A DNA stretch of 23,426 nt, from contig JBGPJM010000056.1 of the NCBI GenBank assembly GCA_041485385.1, forward strand, positions 1-23,426, given 5' to 3'. Below are positions 14,639 through 21,522 of the stretch, piece after piece. The notes under the pieces are model-generated. The model did no database searches. It was not told the DNA's origin and worked only from the letters and a program-made list of their open reading frames with translations. Each line of letters begins with the position of its first letter. Positions within the stretch are counted from its first letter, which is position 1. The DNA comes from JBGPJM01 sp041485385 (lineage in GTDB: Bacteria; Planctomycetota; Phycisphaerae; Phycisphaerales; UBA1924). Made by a program: the position numbers and the translations under genes.

Positions 14639-16873
14639 CTACTCGACATTCAGCGCCCGGATATACGCCACCAGCTCGTTCTTCAGCTTGTCCAGGCTCT
14701 CCTGCCCCTTGATCCGCCGCTCCCCCAGCGTGTCGAGCTGCGTCTCCTGCTCGGTGAGCTTGGTCATGTACCGCGTGTAGAGCTGGCTGCTCTGGGCGAT
14801 CCCCGCCATGTTCCCGCGGATCCGCGCCTGGTCCTTGTTGATCTCGCCGATCTGCCGGTCCAGCTCCTGGATGTCGCGCTCGGCCTGGTTGATCACCCCC
14901 TGGCGCTTGCCGATCTCCCGCACCGCCTCCACCACCTTGTCGGACACCTTTCCGCTTTTCTGGTACGCCAGGATCGTCGGCAGGTCGATGTCGGTGATGC
15001 CGATCCGCTGCGCATCGGTCCGCTCCTGCAGCACCGCCAGCGTGCCGGCTTTTCCGGATGCCAGCGGCAGCTCGAACCGGTACAGCGCCTGCGTCTCCTC
15101 CGACGGCTTCTCCGGCTTCACCAGCGACCACCCCTGGTTCTTGGCCTGCTCGATCACCACCGTGCGGGCCCGCTTCTGGTCGTTGTTCTGCATCGCGTAC
15201 GACGTCGTGCTCTGGGTCTTGATCGTCTGCTCGAACAGCCCGTCCACGATCTTCAGGTGCGTCACCGTCACGTTGTTCTCCGCCGACGTCAGCACCTTCA
15301 CGTCCAGGTCCACCGCGTACGCCAGCAGGCGCTTGTCCCCCTGCCCGATGTGCCCGATCTGCGCATCTCCCGCGTACGCCGTGGTGTTCTCGTTGCCGTC
15401 GAAGACCGCGATCGGACCCGGCAGCAGCTGCAGGCTTGAGTCGTTCTTCAGCTCCACGCCCCGCATCGGGTACTCGCTCCTGTCCGCGAGGCTGAAGATG
15501 CTCACCCGGCGCCCGCTCACCGCGGCCGACAGGATCGGAATCATCGCCGAGCGCTGCCGCTCGATCGTCACGGGCGCCTCGAGCTCGTACTGGAATACCT
15601 CCCCGACCTCGCCCGCCTGGGCCTGGGCCGCCGCGGCGTAGTCCGCCATGTCCCCGGCGCTGAGCCCCGCGTACCCCGCCTTGTCGCCCGCGGTCTTGAG
15701 TGCCAGGCTCTCCGCCGCGGCCGCCGGCGCGGGCGGCGACCCGGGGGCCATTCCGCCCCGCGACCTCCCCGCGTCCCGCCGGCTTGCGCGGGCCTCCTCG
15801 CCCGCCGACACCAGCGCCTTGCCGAGCTCCGCGTCCACCCCGCCCGCGTACGCCCGTGGCGCCACGCCAGGGACCGTCGGCACCGGGATCATCGGCCGGA
15901 AGACGTACAGCGGCTCGTACAGGTCCATCTGGAACGAGACCGGCCGTCCCGACACCAGCGACAGCTTCACGTCGTTCCAGTCGTGGTCCGTGTTGTTCTC
16001 CACGATCGCCCATCCCCGGATGTTCAGCGTGGACGGTTTGCCACTCTCCTTCTTCGCCGATTCGTCCGGCAGGATCAGCCGGTACGACGTCTTCCACACC
16101 GGCATCTCATGGATGTACGCCACCGTCACGGGCAGCGCGTTCCCCGAGGCCCCCGAGAACCGCAGGTTCACCGTCTTGCTCCGGTCGGCCCGGTACTCCG
16201 CCAGGGCGCTCAGCGCCTTGTTCAGCTCCGTCGCCAGGTCCTTGTCCAGGAGCTCGAATGACGAGATGTCGCTCACCGCGATCGACCGCATCCCGGTCTG
16301 CGTCACCAGGTTGAGGTGGGGCGCGTCGTACGCCGCCTGGTCCTTCACCGGCGGCACCTTCCGCTGCTCCACGCCCAGGATCGTCCCCGTGATCTGGTCC
16401 CCCGCGGCGACCACCTTGATCGGCGCCCCGCGGAGCTGATTCAGAAGCTCCGGCACCGTCGGGTTCTTCGAGATGTCCACACCGAACGACGCCAGCCGGC
16501 GCGCCAAGGGCTCCTTCGATCCGTACGACACGGCTTCCAGCCGCCCCGACTTGGGGTCCAGCACCACCACCATCGACTTCAGGATGTCGTTGATCTGCTC
16601 GGTGCTGAAGCGGAGCTGGATCTCCGCGTCCCCCCGCACCGACCCGGCCCGCTCGAAATACCCCACGCCCGACCGGTAGAGCGTGATCTTCCGGATTGGC
16701 AGGTCCTGGTCGGACGCCGCGGCCTTCTCGGCGCCCCGCGCCGCCGCGGGGGCACGCTCGTTCTGCGCCATCGCCGGCGCACTCACCAGCGCAAGGGGCG
16801 CGGCCAGACCCGCACCGACCAGCAGGGCAACCAGACGGGACCGGCTGTTCATACGAGGAGCGTTGCGGGACAT
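14639..16873 (-). CDS. Secreted DUF4139 domain protein, paralog 2
   Basis: A 744-aa exported protein paralogous along its whole length to the gene immediately downstream. ATG 16873 is chosen because GGAG lies seven bases upstream and the frame continues into a signal peptide (LVALLVGAGLAAPLALVSA, cleavage near AMAQ). A much longer upstream extension is open but is low-complexity. Domain order is the same as in paralog 1: RKITLYRSGVGYFERAGS, DUF4139 core (GWAIVENNTDHDWNDVKLS), QYELEAPVTIERQRSAM and a helical tail ending RALNVE. The main difference is an Ala/Arg/Pro-rich loop about 400-440 residues in. The 101-bp gap to paralog 1 suggests one transcript. The promoter would lie in the repeat-rich region upstream. 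Confidence 0.87.
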   Translation of the reverse strand: MSRNAPRMNSRSRLVALLVGAGLAAPLALVSAPAMAQNERAPAAARGAEKAAASDQDLPIRKITLYRSGVGYFERAGSVRGDAEIQLRFSTEQINDILKSMVVVLDPKSGRLEAVSYGSKEPLARRLASFGVDISKNPTVPELLNQLRGAPIKVVAAGDQITGTILGVEQRKVPPVKDQAAYDAPHLNLVTQTGMRSIAVSDISSFELLDKDLATELNKALSALAEYRADRSKTVNLRFSGASGNALPVTVAYIHEMPVWKTSYRLILPDESAKKESGKPSTLNIRGWAIVENNTDHDWNDVKLSLVSGRPVSFQMDLYEPLYVFRPMIPVPTVPGVAPRAYAGGVDAELGKALVSAGEEARASRRDAGRSRGGMAPGSPPAPAAAAESLALKTAGDKAGYAGLSAGDMADYAAAAQAQAGEVGEVFQYELEAPVTIERQRSAMIPILSAAVSGRRVSIFSLADRSEYPMRGVELKNDSSLQLLPGPIAVFDGNENTTAYAGDAQIGHIGQGDKRLLAYAVDLDVKVLTSAENNVTVTHLKIVDGLFEQTIKTQSTTSYAMQNNDQKRARTVVIEQAKNQGWSLVKPEKPSEETQALYRFELPLASGKAGTLAVLQERTDAQRIGITDIDLPTILAYQKSGKVSDKVVEAVREIGKRQGVINQAERDIQELDRQIGEINKDQARIRGNMAGIAQSSQLYTRYMTKLTEQETQLDTLGERRIKGQESLDKLKNELVAYIRALNVE

Positions 16874-16982
16874 CGTTCGACTCCATGGTGTGTGTGACGG
16901 TGGGTGTGAGAGGACGCGCGGCGGCTCCAGCCAGCCAGTATCGGCCGATGGAGCGTGGGTGTGGACGCAGCCCCCTGCTGAC

Positions 16983-16988
16983 ATTATC
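16983..16988 (-). promoter_or_regulatory. Possible -10 box for DUF4139 paralog 2
   Basis: On the minus strand the sequence reads GATAAT, five of six matches to TATAAT, about 110 nt upstream of the start. It sits in a small dyad, GCTGA-CATTA-TCAGC (16977-16991). No matching -35 box is visible at 16-18 bp spacing, so support is weak. Confidence 0.25.
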
Positions 16989-17080
16989 AGCCGCGCTTCC
17001 GCCCTGTGCCCGCGACCAACGGTGGATGGCCGCTCATGGGTCGGCGTCCACCGGGAGGGGTGGGGGCCGGTGTGTGAAAC

Positions 17081-17170
17081 AAGGGGTCGAGAAGGGTCGA
17101 GAGTTTTGGAGAAAAGACGAGAGTTTTTGAGAAAAACCGAGAAAAACCGAGAAAGGACGAGAAAAACAGG
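17081..17170. repeat. Nine-unit degenerate 10-bp tandem repeat with phased A/T tracts
   Basis: Nine consecutive decamers in exact 10-bp register; GAAAAACCGA occurs twice in a row (17131-17150). Neighbours are variants such as GAAAAGACGA, GAAAGGACGA and GAAGGGTCGA. Most units end in GA and are followed by GA. From 17104 on, A or T tracts of 3-5 recur about once per helical turn, a pattern known to bend DNA. A 10-bp unit does not keep reading frame, so coding is unlikely. Confidence 0.8.
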
Positions 17171-17212
17171 GCAAGTTTTTTGCGTAAGTGCTTGTAATGC
17201 TTGGAGTTGTGA

Positions 17213-17299
17213 TTTTTGGCGGGGTGTTTTTCGCGGCGAGGGGGGGTGATTTTTCTCGGGGTTTTTGGGTGGTTTTTGAGGGTCGGCACGGGGGTTGGG
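17213..17299 (+). other. Alternating T5 / G-run array, candidate G-quadruplex-forming tract
   Basis: Five T5 tracts (starting 17213, 17227, 17250, 17262, 17273) alternate with G runs at 17221-17224, 17240-17246 (G7), 17258-17261, 17267-17269, 17280-17282, 17290-17294 and 17297-17299. The 3' half satisfies the usual four-G-run pattern for intramolecular quadruplexes. TTTTTCTCGGGGTTTTT (17250-17266) is complementary, apart from a 2-base bulge, to the decamer stretch 17132-17146. Confidence 0.55.
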
Positions 17300-17305
17300 A
17301 TCACT

Positions 17306-17332
17306 GCAAGTGCCTTTCTGCAAAGCGCTTGC
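17306..17332. other. Hairpin in the divergent intergenic region
   Basis: GCAAGTGCCTTT (17306-17317) pairs with AAAGCGCTTGC (17322-17332) over 11 bp, including one G-T wobble and one bulged C, around a 4-base loop. No T run follows, so it is not a typical terminator. It could be part of a non-coding RNA or a protein-binding dyad. Confidence 0.45.
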
Positions 17333-17456
17333 GTTGATGCCTGCGTGGTTGGGCACGACTCTGAACTTCGGGTGCTCCTGGGTGGCGCTTCGGACCTGGC
17401 CTTCTGACGGGCGCAGCGTGCGCGCGGCGCCCCTCTACCTATGGGCGGTCGGTCCT

Positions 17457-17583
17457 GTTTGCGCGCGCAGAATGGGAGAGAGCGGGGGGCCAAATCGCGT
17501 AAACGCTTGTGGCGCAAGGAGAAGAAAATTGTGAGGTTTGCGCTTTTGCGCGCGCCGGGCGCGCCTGTTCTGCGCGCGCAAAC
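17457..17583. repeat. 16-bp perfect inverted repeat with a nested GC hairpin
   Basis: The arm at 17457-17472 (GTTTGCGCGCGCAGAA) is the exact reverse complement of 17568-17583, with 95 bp between. A third copy of the core, TTTGCGCGCGC at 17545-17555, can pair alternatively with 17572-17582 across a 16-base loop. The 3' arm therefore has two competing partners. Confidence 0.65.
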
Positions 17584-17700
17584 TGTCTCCACCGTTCAGG
17601 GGGGCAGAAAGCAAGAGCCAGAGTGCAACAAGCAGGACAGAGGGGGAGGCAGGCAGCCCGGGTGGGTCGGGCTTCGGGCGTGTTCGATTGGCTCTTCCTC

Positions 17701-17706
17701 TATAGT
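17701..17706 (+). promoter_or_regulatory. Possible -10 box for the FAD/Fe-S oxidoreductase
   Basis: TATAGT, five of six matches to the consensus, 38 bp before the start codon. No convincing -35 hexamer lies 16-18 bp upstream, so this is a weak candidate. Confidence 0.3.
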
Positions 17707-17744
17707 CCGGCCGGCCCCGCGTCTCCGCCTCGACTCAGCACGCC

Positions 17745-20700
17745 ATGCCTGAACTTCCTGTGCTCAATACCCGCCGCCGCGCTGGCGCGGTCAACGCCGA
17801 GCCGGCTCTGGCCGCCGAGCTTCGCGCCCTCATCCGGGGCGAGGTCCGTTTCGACGAGCACAATCGTCTGCTGTACGCCACCGACGCCTCCCTCTACCAG
17901 GTGGAGCCGCTGGGGGTCGTGATCCCGCGCGACCTGGCCGATGTCGAGGCCGCCGTCCGCTTCTGCGCCCGGCACGATCTGCCGATCCTTCCCCGCGGCG
18001 GCGGGACGAGCCTGGCCGGGCAGTGCACCAACCGGGCCGTCGTGATCGACATGTCCGCGGGCTGCCGCGGCATCGGCGCCGTTGCCGAGACCGAGGGGAG
18101 GAAGTCCATCCGGGTCGAACCGGGCGTGACCGTGGACGAGCTGAACCGCGAGCTCGCCCTGCGCAGATCCGGCGTGTTCTTCGCCCCTGACCCAGCCACC
18201 AGCGCCCAGGCGACGGTGGGGGGGTGCATCGGCAACAACGCCGCGGGGGGGCGCTCGATCCGGTACGGCCGGACGAGCGAGAACCTCGCCGGCGTCGATG
18301 TGCTCCTCTCGACCGGCGAGCGCACGACGCTCTCTCAGGGCGCCGGCGGGCCCGATCCGGTCGCCCGGCGTCTCGGCGCCGGCGCACTTGAGATCGCGCG
18401 CCGCAACGCGGGCCTCATCCGCGAGCGGTTCCCGCGGACCATCCGGCGCAATGCCGGCTACGGCCTGGACCTCGTTCTCGATCAGTTGGAGAAAGGCGCC
18501 ACGCCCGAGACTGTCGACCTCTCCGGCCTCCTCTGCGGCAGCGAGGGCACGCTCGCGGTCACGCTCCGGGCCGATGTGCTTCTCCATCCGCTGCCTAGCG
18601 CCAAGGGCTTGGCGGTTATCAGCTTCGCCACGCTTGAAGAGGCTATCGAGGCCGTCAAGCCGATCCTGGACCTGGGACTGCCCCGAGGTCTCACCGCTGT
18701 CGAGCTCCTCGACGATGTCGTGCTCGACGCCGCACGCGGCAACCTCGAATACCGCAAGTATGTCGATCTCCTCCCCGGCGCCGACGCGGGCAGGCGCGAG
18801 CCCAAGGCGGTGCTGTACGTCGAGTTCTTCGGATTCGCCGGCGGCGCGGACGATGTGCAGAGCGGGCTGGCCGCGCTCCGCCAGTTCGTCGAGCGAGTCC
18901 CGGGGTTCCGCGGCGTGGCGTGCTACACCGATGGCGAGGGAGGAAGTGGGGGGGCCATGCTCAGCGCCTGGAAGCTTCGCAAGGCCGGCGAGCCACTTCT
19001 CCACGGCCTGCCCGGCCCGCGCAAGCCGATCACGTTCGTCGAGGACAACGCCGTGCCGGTGGAGCGGCTGGGCGAGTTTGTCCGCGAGTTCAAGAAGATC
19101 GTTGCGCGGCACGGGACTCGGGCCGCGTACTGGGCGCACGCGAGCGTGGGCGTGCTGCACGTGCGCCCGATGATCGATCTGCACGATGCGGCCGACCGGC
19201 AGCGCCTCCGCGAGATCGCCGTCGAGGTGGCCGACCTCGCCCGGGCCTGCGGCGGCATCATGTCCGGCGAGCACGGCGACGGGCGCGTCCGCGGCCCCCT
19301 CCTCGAGCGTTTCTTCGGTCCCGATCTCATGCGGGCCTTCCGCGAGCTCAAGCAGCTCTTTGACCCCAGGGGGATCCTGAACCCGGGGATGGTCGTCGGT
19401 GCCGGGCCGATTGACAGCATCACGGACAACCTGCGGGCCTTAGCGCCGGAGGGGAACGGCAGCGCAAGGGAACATGGGGATGGCAGAGCGGATCCGGGCG
19501 ATTCCGCTCAGCGCCGAGCGCTCAGCACTCAGGACTCCGAAGAGGCTGTTCGGACGTTCTTCAGCTTCGAGGATCAGCACGGCCTGCGCGGGGCCGCGGA
19601 GATGTGCAACGGCGCGGGTGTGTGCCGCAAGCGCAACGGCGGGGGCGGCACGATGTGCCCGTCGTACATGGCGACACTCGACGAGCGGCACTCGACGCGC
19701 GGGCGCGGGAACGCGTTGCGGCTGGCCATCACCGGCCAGATCGGGCGCGATGCGGACTCGCGCCCGGTGGGCGGGGCGGTCTGGGACGATCCGGCGACGA
19801 TCGAGACGCTGGACCTGTGCCTCTCCTGCAAGGCGTGCAAGAGCGAGTGTCCGAGCAACGTGGATATTGCGCGGCTGAAGGCCGAGTACACGGGGCAGCG
19901 GTACCGCGCGACGGGGCGCGTGCCGCTGAGCGCGCGGGCGATCGGGCATGTGAGGTTCCTGAATCGCGCTGGTTCGGCGGTGCCGCGGTTGGCCAACTGG
20001 GGGGCGGGACTCTCACTCACCCGCGGGCTGCTCTGTCGTCTCCTGGGGATTTCTCCGAAGAGGTCTCTTCCGCTGTTTGAGCGGTCGCTGTACCGGTGGT
20101 TTGCGGAGCGAGAGCGCGGGCGGGCGCTGGGGGGCTCGCGATGGAGATCCTCTGAGGATCGGGAGGGCCCAGTTCCTCCGCCCCTTCGGGGCTGGCAGCC
20201 TTTTTCCGACGCTGACCACGGGTTCCGCGACTCCGACTCCGGAGGAGTCGGAGTCGCTCCACCCGTGGCTACGCGCCTTCGCCCCGTTGGGGCGAGGAGG
20301 CAGGAGAAGAATCTCGTCGCCAGCTCGGGCGACGCTCGGCGGTCCCAGGCTGGCGAGTTCGGTGAAGCGGGGGCCGATTCTCATTCTCGTCCCCGGGTCG
20401 TCCTGTTTGCTGACTGCTTCACGACGTACAACGAACCGCGCATTGGCATCGCCGCCGCAAGAGTCCTCGAGCACCTCGGGTACGACGTCGATCTCCTCCC
20501 CAGGGAGGGCGAGCACGGCTTCTCTTCCGGTTGCTGCGGGCGATCGATGATCTCCGTCGGCCTCCTCGAAGACGCCATCGAAACCGCCGACGAGACCCTC
20601 GCCTCCCTCCGCCCGGCGATCGAGGACGACACCGTCGAGGCGATCCTTGTCTGCGAGCCCTCCTGTCTATCCGCCATCAAGGACGACTGGCTCCAGCTCA

Positions 20701-21158
20701 ACCTCCGCACTCCCATGGGGCTCCGCAAGAAGCTCGCGCAGAAGGCACTCCTCGTCGAGGATTTCATCGGCCGCACGCTCCCGTCCTCTCTTCCACTCAG
20801 TTCTCAGTCCGCAGTCCTCAGCACCTCCGGCCCCGTCCTGCTCCACGCGCACTGCCACCAGAAGGCCCTGTGGGGTGCCGATACCAGCGCCGCGGTGCTG
20901 CGACAGGTCCTGGGCTCGCGCCTCCACGTCCTGGACTCCGGCTGCTGCGGCATGGCCGGCTCCTTCGGCTACGCCGCGCACCGCTACGAGCTTTCCATGC
21001 AGATCGGCGAGCTGTCTCTCTTCCCCGCCGTCCGCACCGCCGGCCCGGATTCGGTCATCGTCGCGCCCGGCACCTCCTGCCGCCACCAGATCAAGGATGC
21101 CACCGGGCGGCGTGCTCTGCACCCGATCGAACTGATCGCACGGGCCATCGGCATTTGA
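17745..21158 (+). CDS. FAD-linked oxidase / 4Fe-4S / CCG-domain fusion, D-2-hydroxyacid dehydrogenase type
   Basis: A 1137-aa fusion. Residues about 50-230 are an FAD-binding-4 (PCMH) domain (PRGGGTSLAGQ; GGCIGNNAAGG). About 255-560 is the FAD-oxidase C domain (WAHASVGVLHVRP; GEHGDGR). A 4Fe-4S module has CNGAGVC-type Cys near 621 and CLSCKACKSECP near 695. About 885-1110 holds two CCG repeats (SGCCGRS, CEPSC, CHQKALWG, SGCCGMAGSFG). This resembles bacterial D-lactate/D-2-hydroxyglutarate dehydrogenases that pass electrons from flavin through Fe-S clusters, probably to quinone; the substrate is not determinable. Such fusions usually run about 950-1000 aa. The excess lies mainly in the 4Fe-4S/CCG linker, which carries a cluster of hairpins. 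No clear ribosome-binding site precedes ATG 17745. Confidence 0.9.
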   Translation: MPELPVLNTRRRAGAVNAEPALAAELRALIRGEVRFDEHNRLLYATDASLYQVEPLGVVIPRDLADVEAAVRFCARHDLPILPRGGGTSLAGQCTNRAVVIDMSAGCRGIGAVAETEGRKSIRVEPGVTVDELNRELALRRSGVFFAPDPATSAQATVGGCIGNNAAGGRSIRYGRTSENLAGVDVLLSTGERTTLSQGAGGPDPVARRLGAGALEIARRNAGLIRERFPRTIRRNAGYGLDLVLDQLEKGATPETVDLSGLLCGSEGTLAVTLRADVLLHPLPSAKGLAVISFATLEEAIEAVKPILDLGLPRGLTAVELLDDVVLDAARGNLEYRKYVDLLPGADAGRREPKAVLYVEFFGFAGGADDVQSGLAALRQFVERVPGFRGVACYTDGEGGSGGAMLSAWKLRKAGEPLLHGLPGPRKPITFVEDNAVPVERLGEFVREFKKIVARHGTRAAYWAHASVGVLHVRPMIDLHDAADRQRLREIAVEVADLARACGGIMSGEHGDGRVRGPLLERFFGPDLMRAFRELKQLFDPRGILNPGMVVGAGPIDSITDNLRALAPEGNGSAREHGDGRADPGDSAQRRALSTQDSEEAVRTFFSFEDQHGLRGAAEMCNGAGVCRKRNGGGGTMCPSYMATLDERHSTRGRGNALRLAITGQIGRDADSRPVGGAVWDDPATIETLDLCLSCKACKSECPSNVDIARLKAEYTGQRYRATGRVPLSARAIGHVRFLNRAGSAVPRLANWGAGLSLTRGLLCRLLGISPKRSLPLFERSLYRWFAERERGRALGGSRWRSSEDREGPVPPPLRGWQPFSDADHGFRDSDSGGVGVAPPVATRLRPVGARRQEKNLVASSGDARRSQAGEFGEAGADSHSRPRVVLFADCFTTYNEPRIGIAAARVLEHLGYDVDLLPREGEHGFSSGCCGRSMISVGLLEDAIETADETLASLRPAIEDDTVEAILVCEPSCLSAIKDDWLQLNLRTPMGLRKKLAQKALLVEDFIGRTLPSSLPLSSQSAVLSTSGPVLLHAHCHQKALWGADTSAAVLRQVLGSRLHVLDSGCCGMAGSFGYAAHRYELSMQIGELSLFPAVRTAGPDSVIVAPGTSCRHQIKDATGRRALHPIELIARAIGI
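19507..19541 (+). repeat. Heptamer repeat (CTCAGNN) inside the oxidoreductase ORF
   Basis: CTCAGCG, CCGAGCG, CTCAGCA and CTCAGGA run in strict 7-bp register, with a degenerate fifth unit. They encode part of a low-complexity linker between the FAD-oxidase C domain and the 4Fe-4S module. Confidence 0.6.
20146..20334 (+). repeat. Cluster of five hairpins inside a coding linker (putative in-frame palindromic element)
   Basis: Five inverted repeats follow one another. (1) GATCCTC-T-GAGGATC at 20146-20160. (2) GCCCC-TTC-GGGGC at 20180-20192. (3) A nested dyad at 20216-20268, with CCACGGGT/ACCCGTGG outside and a perfect 14-bp stem starting GCGACTCC inside, loop GGA. (4) TCGCCCC-GTT-GGGGCGA at 20279-20295. 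(5) CGTCGCC-AGCTCG-GGCGACG at 20315-20334. The reading frame stays open throughout, giving a Pro/Arg/Ser/Gly-rich peptide (about residues 800-865) between the 4Fe-4S and first CCG domains. The text looks like an interspersed planctomycete repeat, but that needs a search. Confidence 0.7.
20796..20823 (+). repeat. Second CTCAGNN heptamer repeat inside the oxidoreductase ORF
   Basis: CTCAGTT, CTCAGTC, CGCAGTC and CTCAGCA in 7-bp register, encoding a Ser-rich loop between the two CCG repeats. It is the same unit family as the array at 19507. Confidence 0.65.
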
Positions 21159-21194
21159 TGGCGTGCACCGCATCGACTGCCTAGCATCTTTAGA

Positions 21195-21210
21195 GCATCG
21201 ATATCGATGC
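21195..21210 (+). promoter_or_regulatory. Perfect 16-bp palindrome, probable toxin-antitoxin operator
   Basis: GCATCGATATCGATGC is perfectly self-complementary and lies 18 bp before the antitoxin ATG, just ahead of its AGGAGG. Partial GCATC/CATC half-sites occur nearby (21170-21190). Antitoxins of the Phd/YefM and ParD types usually repress their own operon by binding such dyads, so an operator role is likely but inferred. Confidence 0.65.
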
Positions 21211-21228
21211 GTCAGGAGGCCGACCGTC

Positions 21229-21522
21229 ATGATCCCCGTCAAAGACATCCACCCACTGACCGACTTCAAGCGAAACACGAACCAGTTCCGCCGGCGGCTC
21301 AAGAAGTCGGGCGAACCCGTCGTTCTCACTGTTGACGGCCGTGCGGAACTGATCGTCCAGGACGCCGCGGCCTACGAGAGGATGGTCGCCGACCTGGACT
21401 TCGCCGAGACAATCAAGGGAGTCTCCGAGGGCCTCGCCGAGGCGAGGGCGGGCAAGGGCATGTCCCTCGCGCAGTTTGATCGTGAGATCCGCAAGCGTCA
21501 CAAGCAGCGCAAGCGGTCATGA
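21229..21522 (+). CDS. Type II antitoxin, Phd/YefM family
   Basis: A 97-aa protein. The N-terminus (IHPLTDFKRNTNQFRRRLKKSGEPVVLTVDGRAELIVQDAAAYERM) has the Phd/YefM pattern: a short strand-helix DNA-binding unit followed by VLTxxGRxxxIVxD. The C-terminal half is charged and ends in a basic tail (RKRHKQRKRS), as expected for a toxin-wrapping segment. AGGAGG at 21214-21219 with a 9-base spacer fixes ATG 21229; an upstream in-frame ATG at 21163 would run through the palindrome and is rejected. Its stop overlaps the toxin start by ATGA, so translation is probably coupled. Confidence 0.88.
   Translation: MIPVKDIHPLTDFKRNTNQFRRRLKKSGEPVVLTVDGRAELIVQDAAAYERMVADLDFAETIKGVSEGLAEARAGKGMSLAQFDREIRKRHKQRKRS

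Larger units (their letters stand above)
16874..17744. other. 871-bp gene-free divergent intergenic region rich in repeats and dyads
   Basis: Lies between the divergent starts of DUF4139 paralog 2 and the FAD/Fe-S oxidoreductase. I see no credible coding sequence: the open frames translate to low-complexity Lys/Pro/Arg text with no family resemblance. It contains, left to right, a possible minus-strand -10 (16983-16988), a degenerate 10-bp repeat array, a T5/G-run array, a hairpin at 17306-17332, a spaced pair of similar 19-bp sites (17182-17200, 17498-17516) and a GC-rich inverted repeat system (17457-17583). A possible plus-strand -10 lies at 17701. Base composition swings from very GC-rich to A/T-tract-rich, unlike the genes either side. 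Confidence 0.7.

Noticed and set aside
16874..17592. Minus-strand open frames extending paralog 2 upstream or encoding a Lys/Pro-rich peptide
   Set aside because: They cross the 10-bp tandem array and lack any family resemblance, and a good ribosome-binding site and signal peptide mark the start at 16873.
16874..17744. Replication origin in the A/T-tract-rich intergenic region
   Set aside because: I see no DnaA boxes of the TTATCCACA type and no dnaA, dnaN, parAB or gyr neighbours.
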